Assembly: GCA_043228905.1 (NCBI GenBank)
Contig: JBHGNT010000001.1
Location: forward strand, 3,844,001 to 3,908,000
DNA: 64,000 bases
Direction of reading: 5' to 3'
From: Azolla caroliniana
Lineage: Eukaryota > Polypodiophyta
Positions 10,801 through 22,505 of the stretch are shown in pieces. The first letter of the stretch is position 1; each line of letters starts with the position of its first letter. Under the pieces are notes generated by a model that saw nothing but the letters and a program-made list of their open reading frames with translations, had not been told where the DNA came from and searched no databases. Made by a program: the position numbers and the translations under genes.

Positions 10801-13800
10801 TGTTGATGTATTTGCTCAGGGCACATGTAAACTTTTGGTTGTTCTAGAGATTACATCGTCTTTCTCATCTGTACATTATTAAATTGTTATTGATCTATTT
10901 ATTCATGAAACATATCAATCATGAAATTAGGTAACTGGACCACTTCAGCGGGGTGTTCGAAGGCGGTGCCTAGACTTTGATGTGAAAACGGAGTCAGATA
11001 TGGTGTCACTTTCAAACACGTCTCAGGATACTATGATTTCATACGCTGAAAAACCAGACACATCAGTTCTTGTATTGAAAGAACGAACTGCAACTCGTGT
11101 TGTGGGTAGTAGTGTTGTTGTGCCATGTGGTATAGGTCTACATTTGAATAGCCTCACTCGCAGCATTACATTTCCACAAGCACGGCAAAGCAATGAGCGT
11201 GGTTGTAGCTCAAGTCCTTTGACAAAGAGAGAAAATGTTATGCAAGAACTGGGCTTAGCTGAGTTTAATAGAAACAATGCTTCGAATGAAGGATCGGGAG
11301 AAGAATTTCAGAAGGCTTCAAGAATTGATTTTGCTGAGGAAGCAAAGATAGGTAATTATGACAGGGAACCAGAATGCTCTGACCAAATTGTGAACTCATC
11401 AAAGTCTATCACTTGCTCTAGGAATGGGGTTAAGCAACTACAAGATGATCAATCGAGCCGTCTTGGTAAGAGGCCTTGTCCACTTGGTCGTAAGAGAGTG
11501 TCATTGCCCGGTTTGCTCAAGGATGTAGAAGCACCTGAAGATCTGTCTAACCAGACCCCTCCTAGTCCATTAAGAAAGAAAAGGTAATGAAAATAAAGTT
11601 AACGAGAGTAGCTTCCCTTATTTATGGATTCTTAACTCCCTGTTTAAATTTTCTGATGTCCCAATATAGGAAGACGTCAACTACGTCAGAAAAATCTGGA
11701 GATGGTTGCAAACGATGTACTTGTAAAAAATCGAAGTGTCTAAAGCTGTGAGTCTTTATCCTTTCTCCCGTATTTTCTGATGCAAGCTATTTATGATCAC
11801 TTTATGCATGTATTCTAATTGTTTCCCTAGGTGTACAGTTATTGTGAATGCTTCGCCGCAGGAGTCTACTGTGGGGATTCATGTTCATGCCAAGGTTGCT
11901 TCAATAAGCCAGAATACGAAAAGACAGTCATGGAGGCAAGAGAGGTGATTGAATCAAGGAACCCTCTTGCATTTGCGCCAAAAATAGTACGAACAACGGA
12001 AGCATCTCCTATCATAAACAAGGTAAGCCATTGACAGAGTTATAGTTAAGATATCACACTTAATCAGGTGTACTGTGTGATATGGTTCCTGATTAAGAAT
12101 GTATATTGACATTTGCAACAGAAGGAAGGTGGCCATGGAACTCCTGCACATGTTGGAAGGCACAAACGTGGCTGTAACTGCAAACGGTCTCATTGTCTCA
12201 AAAAGTATTGCGAGTGCTACCAGGTTTGTTCTACAGTTCAATGAATATCGTCAATAATATCTGAGTGGAGAAGAATAGCTATTGCCCGAACACTCTCAAA
12301 CTCCCACCTAATTTTAACCCTACTGGTGTTGTGGAAGTGAGAAAGAGTCATAGATTAGTTTACACTAAATTATCCATTTTTACTCATGGATTAACTCCCT
12401 CTATAAGCTTAATGTAATTAACAACCGATCTCTAAGATATGGGTAAATGGTCCCCTCAATTTAACATGTCCGTCTAAACCTAACATTTCAAGTTCTGATC
12501 TCTTTCAGGCGGGCGTTGCTTGCACTGATGCATGTAGGTGTGAATGCTGTGAGAATACCTTTGGCAAAAAATCGGGTATGAGCTAAACATCCATTAATCA
12601 TATAATATCAAATCATTGAGATCATTTTTAATGGGTAAATGCTGAAGCTATATCATTACAGGTGCTGAAGGCATTGAAGAGAAGGAGATTCAACTGGATG
12701 TATTGCTTGATGAAACCGTTGCAGATCATATTGATGCTTCGGATCTTTGTGACCAAAACTATGGGCCATCTCAACAACAAATGAACAGCATCTCTCCTCT
12801 AACCCCATCTTTTAATTATACTGGGTATTTGCTCATTCTAATGCTTGTTGATTAACATGTGAGAAAACTGGATTATAAATATGTATTCACCTCTTCATAT
12901 ACCAAAAAACTCATTATTGGTTATCACATCTGACTAAGTCTGGCTAACCGAAGACTTCTTTAGCATATCGTGGACAGAAATGGGGAAGCCCTAGCAACAA
13001 TTCTGAAACTTAGTAGGAAACCTCCTTGCCCAAGCTATTGATGCCATAAAATCTCATTAATTTTGTCTCTTTTCATATATCTAGGTTTTCATTTTGATTC
13101 TATCTGAAACTTAGTAGAAAACCTCCTTGTCCAAGCTATTGATGCTATAAAATCTTATTAATTTTGTCTCTTTTCATATCTCTAGGTTTTCATTTTGATT
13201 CTATCGTGAATATGCATTGTCATAATGCAGGCAAACCAGATCTACGGTCCATTCGAGATCTGCAAGCAAAAGATGTCTCGCATCTTCTGAAGAACAAATA
13301 CTCTCACCTCTGAGTTCTCTTTCGACCACAATAATTTCTAGGTCACCTTCAAGGATACTCCGGTCATGTAGCAAGGGAGGGCAGAGGAGCTCTCCTTGTG
13401 TGAATCTAACAGTGACAACACCCCAAGGAAAGTCACCAATATCTACTCCAAGAATACTAAGGATTGGCAACAGATGGGATGATATTTGTACTGTTACTCC
13501 TTTGCCGAAACCTCCTTCTAGACCAACAGCTGGAGCATCCATTTCTGTTATAGATGGAATAGAATCTTCATCCATTAACGGAAGATCTCAGCATTGTCTC
13601 TCTGATTGCAAAACACCTGCTGAAACCCACGACCTAAATGTACCCACAACTCCAGTGTTTTCCTCTCCGGCCTCTCGCGTAGACATGAACTCTTCTTGCT
13701 TCAGATCAGAACCAGGGGTTGATCATCAGCTTCTGGATTGGATTGACGATGATCACGATGTTGAGAATAATTCCTGTACTCCTGAGTTTTTGAGAGATAC

Positions 13801-14062
13801 AGAAGTGGGAGTGCCACCGGTATGCTTACTCAATTCCAGCTCGCCTAAGCATAAGAGGGTCTCACCACCACACTTCCAAGATATAAGAGATCAGCAAACC
13901 CATGCAATGATGAATCATAGAGGGAGATCATCTAACAATTGTATAAGGAGTGGGAGAAAATTCATTCTGCAATCTATACCTACATTGTTGCCAGTCTCTC
14001 CATATCCTGTTGATCAAACGCCTGTGATTAATGCAGAATGTAGGGATGAAGGAGATCCCTAA
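7866..14062 (+). CDS. TSO1-like (TCX): TSO1/tesmin-like CXC (CRC) domain DNA-binding protein
   Basis: Ten exons: 7866-7913, 8560-8714, 8906-9575, 10931-11583, 11670-11747, 11839-12022, 12122-12223, 12509-12575, 12662-12824, 13231-14062. All phases agree, giving 983 residues. Exon 2 encodes [18 protein letters not shown], the N-terminal signature of plant TSO1/SOL proteins. Exon 4 opens with [10 protein letters not shown], another clade signature. Two cysteine-rich CXC repeats follow (about residues 521-561 and 612-652), joined by a linker with [10 protein letters not shown]. The first repeat is split by the exon 5/6 junction, and acceptor 11838 restores CLKLYCECF. Family members bind CHR/TTYGAA-type sites and act in MuvB-like cell-cycle complexes controlling meristem and floral cell division; that role is inferred. 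Introns 3 and 9 carry tandem repeats. Confidence 0.93.
9854..10546. repeat. Three tandem copies of a 237-bp unit with telomere-like motifs
   Basis: Copies start at 9854, 10091 and 10328 with an exact 237-bp period. The third is slightly truncated, ending near 10546. Each copy starts GGGGTAGAAGAAAAC and contains TTCTCGATTGATT. The first two end in GGGTTTAGGGTTTAGGGTTT, about three plant telomere repeats. Copies differ at only a few bases. The block lies wholly inside intron 3 of the TSO1-like gene. Confidence 0.95.
13003..13204. repeat. 101-bp tandem duplication in TSO1-like intron 9
   Basis: Copies 13003-13103 and 13104-13204 share CTGAAACTTAGTAG, CCAAGCTATTGATGC and CTAGGTTTTCATTTTGATTC with a handful of substitutions. 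The second copy ends 26 bp before exon 10 (13231), so the duplication may also repeat branch-point and pyrimidine-tract sequence. Confidence 0.9.
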
Positions 14063-14893
14063 AACTTGGACTTCCAATAAAGAAGTGATAGCAGATTTAT
14101 TAACGGAACAGCCATCAGGGGCACTTTCCTGAATATTAAATTCTTTGCTCATTAGAGTTACATAGAAGCTTGAAGCAACAGTTTCTCTATTTAATGCTTT
14201 TCATGCTTTTCACGAAGCATTGTTTGATTTGAAAAACTGAACGTGATGGACATCTATATAGCATGCGGACAACTTATAACCTTCACTGGCCTGGATTGGA
14301 AATGAGATGAGATCTGCTTAGAGCTTCGGTTGCTACATGATTCTTATTTGTGTATGAATCAAAGAATATGTATAACGAAGAAGCTTGACATAATTTTGTA
14401 ATTGACCATCTAATTTATGTTGTATGTTCTAAGATTTATTCATTCAGCAGAAATATCTAATTGTTTAATTCATTTGTCTACATGATCCATTTGTTTAACT
14501 CATTTAAATCGATCTAACCTGGTAGAACCACTTATGTTTTTTATGATCCAGTAGAGGCTTCATCAGTTTAAACATGACCCTCGCCTACTTGAAACAGCTC
14601 TAACCGAACTATTTCACTTGACAAAGTTGTTCTCAAACAATGCCTTTTGACATTAAGGTAGAGGCAGCAGCAACAAAATAACAAATTTTCTTTAAAGGGG
14701 AGTGGTAATCATTAATAAGAATTTACTGTTCACAAATAGTATGTGCCTATGACATCAACTCTTCACTCAATCTGGAATATCCATATTAAGAAAACCGAAT
14801 AATTCATCTGTGACAAAACTTCTGCATTTACTTCCTCTAGTTTGCTCCAAGCTAGTACATTACTAACATGAAATCCTGCCGTCTTCCACAATC
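14063..14893. other. Convergent 3' intergenic region
   Basis: This stretch separates the stop of the TSO1-like gene from the stop of eIF3k on the other strand, so it must hold both 3' UTRs and polyadenylation regions. It is AT-rich, and I see no gene or repeat in it. Confidence 0.6.
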
Positions 14894-15016
14894 CTACGTC
14901 AAAACAGTAAAGAGCTTTGCAACATGTTCCAGGGGAATGCTGTCAGCTGTGTTTCTCTTCATTTCTGGATGATTATGATCATTGGGAGGAAGAACAATAA
15001 CCTGCACGAATTATTT

Positions 15017-15062
<46 letters not shown>

Positions 15063-18000
15063 ATTTTGGAGCATGCCTAGCAAGTAAAGCCATAGTATAA
15101 GCTGATGATATTGTGCTGATGCATCCAAATGCATTAACTTCATTTTTTATGGACAAGGTTTGTTCATAAACATAGGGCGCATATACAATTCCAAGAGCCA
15201 TGAACTAAATTGTGCCTATTTGATACAGAACTCATTGACTCTTCACTATGGAGTAGAATCCTAAAGAACCGAGTCTATTGAGATACCTTTAGTCTTAATT
15301 TAATGACTGCCCACATGAGAGGGAGCAAAGAATTGATGCCCCATTATATAATCCGAGCAAAAATAGAAGGGGCCCCAATAATCCTTGAGGCATTATTGAA
15401 ATTAATGATCAATATCCAATGGCTTTGGGAACTGCCTAAAGGAAGGTACTCAAGATTGGCACTTACATCATCAAATTAATCATCCAAGCTAATGGGGATA
15501 TAGCACATTGTATAATCATAAATCGCTACCCCAATTAGCTTGGATTATCCCTATCTAAAAATTAGCAAAGCAGAAAAGAATAGATTTGGATAACAGAAGA
15601 ACATAGATCAGCCCCACATCTCTTGGTAGGAAGATGACCCACTATTCTTGTCATTGATAGATAAAGGCCCAGACACTCTTGGGAGGAAGACAACCCCGTG
15701 GACCATTTGATCTTACCGCCATTGATAGATAAAGGCCATTATTTCTCACCATCACAATGCTTCCCTCACTGTGGAGAACTCTCCATTTGAATCAACCTAT
15801 GGTAGAGACCTTCCGAATACAGAAATTTCAAGCTGACTTGAGAGCTATACAGGCATAATGACAAGATTCTTTGGTCACATTTTATCTTATTTATTTATTT
15901 ACTTAGTTACCTTTACTGACTCTTTTTACTTGGTTACATTTATTTTGGTTTGTTCTGGAAGACAAAGACAACATTTTAAGATGTAATTCTTATGTTAATT
16001 AATTAAGTTAGTGCCATAAAAAGAGTGCATGTCCATCTACACATGTACACCAACATGTTTTGGGTGTCCCTAGGTAGGATAATTGAACTCAGAACCTAAC
16101 AGTACTAATTGTGGTTCAAACCCACTCTTTTATGATCTCCATGTATGTTTTGTGATCTTCACAGGAAAATTGTGGAAGATTTTGTTTGGTCCAATGACAT
16201 TAATCAACTTCTGATCCTATTTGCATTAGGTATTTAAATTGCAAGTACAGAGTCCAGTGAGCAAAAAGCAAGCAAGTTAACAAGATTCTGCCAGGGTTAT
16301 AAGTACCTTTTTCTGGATAAAAACATTTGAGGTCAGATAAATTTCTAGGAGATGTGATCAATCAGGGTTAGAGATGAGGCTCAAGGAGGTTTTGTTAGTT
16401 ACCATCCCTAATAACACAAACAAGCATAGAGATCATCAATGTTTAGTAATACCTGTCCTCCACCAAGACTTTTTTCAATTAGCCATCCACTATTAGAAAT
16501 CTGGTGCTCCAAAAATTTGTCCAGTGATAAGCCTTCCACATTTATAGACTGGAAACGTTTTCAAGATAAGAAATGAAGATTATCTCAAACGCCTACCAAG
16601 TTGAATCTACCATAAAAACATTTAAATCTATCACAATACTATTGATGCACCTCAGCAAGTACAGATCTTGGAAGCCTTCGGTAAGTCAAAGCCAGCACAT
16701 GTAGAGCATATCTCTGAATAGATTGCTCAAATCCTGGGGGAAATCAGAAGTCAAATATGATAAAACTAAACGCCAAGAAATTGAACAAATAAGGATAAAA
16801 CATTGGAGATTATACCTGGGACAACTTCTAGAATGTCACGATTTCTAGCAGCATCATCCCAAAATTCCCTGAATCGTGCAGTCTGTTGAACAAAAAAGAA
16901 ATTGGGTGAACCTCCATTAAAACCATACAGGAATGCAAGGGAATGAATTTAAAAATTTAGGAGTGTGATCAGTCAGGTGAGAGGGAGAGACTTCCAAATA
17001 TGATCCTGAACCTGGTGGTGTTACCTTTCAGTGATGATGTACATAGTGAGTAGAAATATTTTTCTATGAAACTGCTTAGACATATACATTAAAGTCTACA
17101 TTAGGGTGGACGTTCTCAGAATCTAAATTGTCAAGAAGACTAGGAATGCAGGAAAATGAGTTTATGATTTATAAGAGTATGATCTGTCGGGCAAGTGGGG
17201 GAAACTAACAAATATGATCCTGAACCTGGTGGTTTTACCTTTCACTGATTATGTACATGTAGAACGTTTTTTCTATAAAACTATTTAGACATAAATTAAA
17301 GTTCACATCAGATTGGAGGCTCTCAAAATCTAAATAGTCGAGAAACATCCTAATGGTGTAGTTTGAAAAAAAGTACAACAACTAGGTCTATACTTCTTCA
17401 TTTGGACTTGCAAATTGTCTAGATGATAACCTGAACAAAAGAAAAAAAAAACAATGCATAAATTACTGCTTTCTGCATGACTTCAACAGCAGTGTTTTTG
17501 TATTCTTTATAGATCACTTGACATTAAATATGCATTCTACATACTTCGAAACTATTTCTATCAATTAAGGTGAAGTATAATAAATACTCTTAGCATGAAA
17601 ATGAAAAGGGTTCAAGGATGAACCTCCAGGAAATGAGCAAGGGTTATGAGCGTTAAGAACGGCTCCTCCATTTGCTAAGCTTGAGTTAAGTTACTGAACT
17701 GCAGTTTCTAAAATTCTATAATATAGGTCAATAATTTATTTGATGATTGAAGGATACAAGTTTCTCTGGAATCAAAAACATGCATAGGTTGAAGTCCGGT
17801 GCTGGAAGTGCCATCAGTGCCTATCATCAACCCATAAACCAAAGATCGATCATAGATGGCAAGTTAAATTGTAATTCAAAAACCAAAAATATTTTCATTT
17901 GTTCCTTTGATTTCTTGTAGGGATAGTCAAAATACCTTAACTAAAATCCTTGCAACAATTTGGACATTCATTCTGGAAGGCTCAAACTGTAACCAAATTA

Positions 18001-19679
18001 GAAGGAAATGAAGAAACAATCAATTCAGTGGTTGCCTAACTTTTAACATGCTCATGATTGCAAGCTTTGGCCACAACATTTGCAAACAACAGCAGCTAGC
18101 ATGAAAACATGGATCACAAAGGTAGATTGAATATATTTGTCCGATATCAATATGCTAATAACCATTTAATGGAAGAGCCATATTTGAATGGAGTACATAA
18201 GTATAGTAAATCGCCACAGCATACAGAATGTAGCTCTTACCTTAATAGAGATATAGTGACCATAGTCAAGCAATTTATTCCACCACGTTTAAAACTATAT
18301 ATTGAAAGAAGTGTGTGATCGAACAAAAGAATCACTAAAACTACAATATCATTATATCAGAAATGCGAAACAATACAGAATAAAATATATACTTCCTCTA
18401 GATATTGGTTCTTATAAACTCTCATAGAACTGCAGGTATAGAGGTCACTGTCATAGCTGTGATGGATTCATTTATCAAGAAAATAACTGAGAGAAGTAAT
18501 TTTGAAAATATTATTTCGACACGTTTTCTAGGCTTACAAGAGGTAAAATCAAGCACTGATCTTCAATAGTTGGCTGCCTCATCTAGCTTTAAACCATAAA
18601 CCCTATGCTCATGACTAAAAAGAAAATATAACCACACATGCTTTATCATCAGATTAAGCAGGAGTTCTCGAATGGGATGCTCTCAAACATTGGCAGATTT
18701 TCAAATATTTGGGAAATTTGACAACATAATCATACAAAATACCAAATACTCCTACGAAAATACACTGTTAAGTTCTGGTTAGTTGAATCATGTGAAAAAA
18801 ATATAACAAGAGAGATACCGAATCTCATCATAGACTTATCGAGGAAGATACCAAAGAGTCTCTTTTGTTCTGGTTGACACTAATCATATGGGAACAAAAT
18901 GTAGTATAAGCAGCCAGCAGCCTTACCTGATGGAACCTTCAGAGGCATCACAGAAACAAGAAGAAGCTTACCAAATTCCCTACAAACATATAATTTTCGG
19001 CTAAATTCTTATAAATTTGTGGTATTTTCTCATAAGCTACTGTTATTTCAAGGATAGAAAGAGGAGGATGTCCACATAGCAAAGAGAAAATTCCCACAAA
19101 TTGGTAACAATGAGGCCAAAAGGCTTTTCCTGAACTAAATAATTTATTGTGTTTTCTCATATTACAAAATGTATCATTTTGTGGATAAAAAAATAAACAT
19201 ACGCCATTGGTTAAAGAAAACTCCCGACGGAGCCAAGAGCTCTTCACGTTATAGAACCACGGAAGGCAAGAAATGAAGTTCGACTTCAACGTGAAACAAT
19301 AATGATAGAAAATGAAGCAAGAAACCAATATCTGTAACTAGATACGCTCTTATTCTGCCGATTTTCTAACCAGCTGAAAACAGAAGCGCAGAAATGTCTC
19401 ACCTGATAGAACCTTAAGAGGCACAAATTGGCATCCAGACTGTAGGTCTGGTGAACAACCTGGGAAATGCATCAAGAATTGATGAAGTTATGAAAAGCCA
19501 CAGAGCCGAATAGGTAAAGAACCAAAGAAAAGAAGGCATATAGGCGAATGTAGAAGAGAGAGAGAAAGAGAGAAAGAAAGAAATACCTGTTCCTGAACGT
19601 ATGACTCCAGATCAGGAAGAATGTCGGGATTGTAAGGATTAAGAGCCACGAGCTCTTCCATTGTAATCTGGGCAGCCAT
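14894..19679 (-). CDS. TIF3K1 (eIF3k): Eukaryotic translation initiation factor 3 subunit K
   Basis: Nine minus-strand exons: 19679-19587, 19459-19403, 17986-17936, 17820-17758, 17674-17624, 16882-16816, 16733-16651, 16548-16453, 15001-14894. Phases agree throughout, giving 222 residues, the usual plant eIF3k length. Recognisable blocks are NPYNPDILPDLESYVQEQ near the N-terminus, YSLDANLCLLRFYQ, MNVQIVARILVK, then PAPDFNLCMFLIPEKLQMEE. The PCI-like second half has RFREFWDDAARNRDIL, LPRSVLAE and ISNSGWLIEK. The product is a small helical subunit of the eIF3 complex on the 40S ribosome in the cytosol. An in-frame ATG at 19742 would add 21 residues; family similarity favours 19679. A (CT)n run sits 18 bp from the last exon. 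Exons are small (51-108 bp) and the intron between exons 2 and 3 is 1.4 kb. Confidence 0.96.
15020..15058. repeat. (CT)n microsatellite in the last eIF3k intron
   Basis: About 19 CT units. On the gene strand it is (GA)n, ending about 18 bp before the acceptor of the final exon, where a pyrimidine tract would normally lie. Confidence 0.95.
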
Positions 19680-19742
19680 AGCTCGGTGCGTGCGTGCGTG
19701 ACTGACTGACTCGCTGTATACAGGAGATGTAACAGAAAGCAA

Positions 19743-22505
19743 AGGGAACGAAAAACCTAATTATATTACTCTTGTGAGGAAGAAACTCCCCTCCCCCGCC
19801 TTTCTATTCTCTTTTAGAAAATTAATTATAATTAATTAACTACGAGTTAAGATAAGATTAGCATTAAGCAAGCAAGCACCGCGATCGGACATTGTATGAT
19901 ACAATTCGATCACTTGACTCACGAACATGGCACGTTGGCCCTTTCTAGCCTCCATTCGTACATCATCACTTTCTCCGAATCATCCCCAATTGTCCATTTG
20001 TCCTCTTTGCTCGTTCCTTGTTGATCATATTGTATAATTATCTAAAACTAACACTTCTTGTGTTGTCATCATGTCAATCACGCTACCAAATGATTCGTTA
20101 ATTGGGTTGGTTTTCATTCCATTTAAGGATTGTGTTTATTTACCATTGACTTATGTTAATGAATATATGGGAGAGAGTGACAAATGAACGTTTATGGGCT
20201 TTTGACAAATGTTGTGTTTTATTTCCAAATAGGTTTAGGATGAAAGCTCTCGTTGTACACGGCTTTGTTGTTGTATTCCTTATGCCCCTCCAAAAAACAA
20301 CATGGCCACCCTCTTAAGTTATGAAGTCAATGGTTTGTTCACTAGGTACAACTTTGTCCTACCTCAAGAAGTTAGCAAAACAAGAAGCTAAGATTGAAGC
20401 AACCTTTGTATATAAGCGCATAAGAGTGAATGGTAAACTACCGCGTTTATGCATAATTATTGTATGCTCAAAATTATAGCTCTTGTAAGTTGAAGTACTC
20501 ATACGAAGGCTAAACTTAGAAACATGTAGTTGGTTCTAAGTTATGTGTTATTAACATTGTCGAAGGCTTGCCATTCTATTGTTTTGAATTGAATGGTACG
20601 CATCCCAATACTTACGAGACCACCACCTTTTTTCATACTCGATAACATTCTCTTATTCATGTAGAAACATGCAATCAAATGATTATTATGGGAAAACATT
20701 GGGTACGAGGTCCAGTCTCGTGTTTACAAATCCAATGTTCCATTTGTCTTTGCTGAGATCGAGCAACAATATTTGCACAAGGCGAAATGTAATATGCTCA
20801 GATAAACATGCCTTTTGAGCTAATTAGACAACAATAAATGCATGGCAATTTATGTTTTTGAACATACAGAACTACACATTTTGATTTGGGTCTTAGTACA
20901 ATTGTCAATGCTACAAAAACATATGTTTGAAGCATACCACTTGTGCTTAAGAAGAACATACAAGAATAGTATGAACCATATGTGCATTCGCATTCAAGTA
21001 CGTTTCGATCATTCAAGTATGGTAAACACTCCCGCAGTATGGTAGTAGGCAAATACCATACTTTTGATACTTTTGTATCCATTATTTAGTATAAGGTAAT
21101 TTTTTTAAGGTAAAAGAGTGGGATTTAAAAAAAAATGTTAATATATATATGTTTTCATAACATACACATTTGTATGCAAACGTATGAAAATGAATGTTTG
21201 AGCAAAAGTTCCATAGTATGAACCATACGTACCATACGTGCACCCTCAAAGAATGATAAATACCATACTTTTGGATTATCTATTTATTATGAGGTAAATA
21301 AGCCTAAAAAATGGAAAAAACAAAAAAAAAAACATTAAAAAAATGGGGGAAAAACAAAAAAAAAAACGCAAGAATGTTGGAATAACATTCGCATTCGTTT
21401 CCCAACGTAGGAAAATGAATGTTATGCTAGACGAACACGAATTTTATGTTCTATGAGCAAACAATGCGAATATTACGTTCTATGTCGTGTTGATTAGAAG
21501 GGAGGCCTCCTACATTGCTATGAAATTTTATGTCCGCCCATTTATTCATAACCAATTGATGTGTGCATGTGTACATATGTACTTACAAATGTGTTTGCCG
21601 ATTCATTTTTGAATGGAGCCCTAGTTCACATCCACGTGAATGCTCCAAATATGCGAGCCTCATAATTTTTGGAGTAATAAAATTGAATGGGTGGCAAGTG
21701 CCACATATATGCTTTTGAATGAGGTGTAAAATAGGTTGCGCATTCGTTCTACGCATAGGAATCAACAACAATTTGGTTTTGGCTTAACCAGTTTGTGGCC
21801 TAGTCCAAACCAAACCGGTTAAGCCTTAACCGGTTTGGGAGTTTCAAACTTGATCCGAACCAGCTTGGGAACCGGTGTAGACCAATAGGGTTCGGTTCGA
21901 CTTAAGCCATCCCAAACCGAGCTCAAACTGGTTAAAGATGCTGAAGCTTAAACCGAACCGAACCACCGAACCGTCTAAAAACGATTGAACGGTTCGGTTT
22001 AGGTTTGAGCCAAGGAGATGCAGACTCTTATCTACGAAATACATACATACACACATACATACGTAGGTGCATACATAGCATATGGTACATATACGCAGCT
22101 ACATACATAGCATATGGTACATACGTACGTGCACGAACATGAGAAGGCGTTCCAAGGCGAGTCGTGTTGTAAACATAGTTATCCGCCCGAAACCGAAACC
22201 GAAACCGAATCCGAAGCCAAAGCCAAGGCCCAAATCCACGGGATGGGTGGGGTGTCAAATCTCAGTTCTCTTCGATTCTCTCTGATGGAAGCGTTGGCTC
22301 CAACTCCCGCTCCTGCTCCTGCTTCTGCTCTCCCCCACACATGGAGCTAACCCTATCTCTGTCTGTCTGCATAGGTGGGTCGCTCCAGCCACAGACCTCG
22401 CTTCTCTCCATTAAGCTGATGAGCCACGGAATCCTCCATCCTTCTCGATCAGCAGCAGACAGCCACATTTTATAACATATAGAATTCCTTTTTAAAAAAA
22501 AAGGA
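19743..22505. other. Intergenic region between divergent eIF3k and NTAQ1
   Basis: The two genes are transcribed away from each other, so both promoters lie here. About 21778-22010 is dense in AACCGGTT/GAACCG-type short motifs, and 22180-22235 in CCGAAACC. Near 22030-22130 there are ACATACAT-type repeats. None of the small frames resembles a protein family. I could not place a TATA box for either gene with confidence. Confidence 0.5.
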
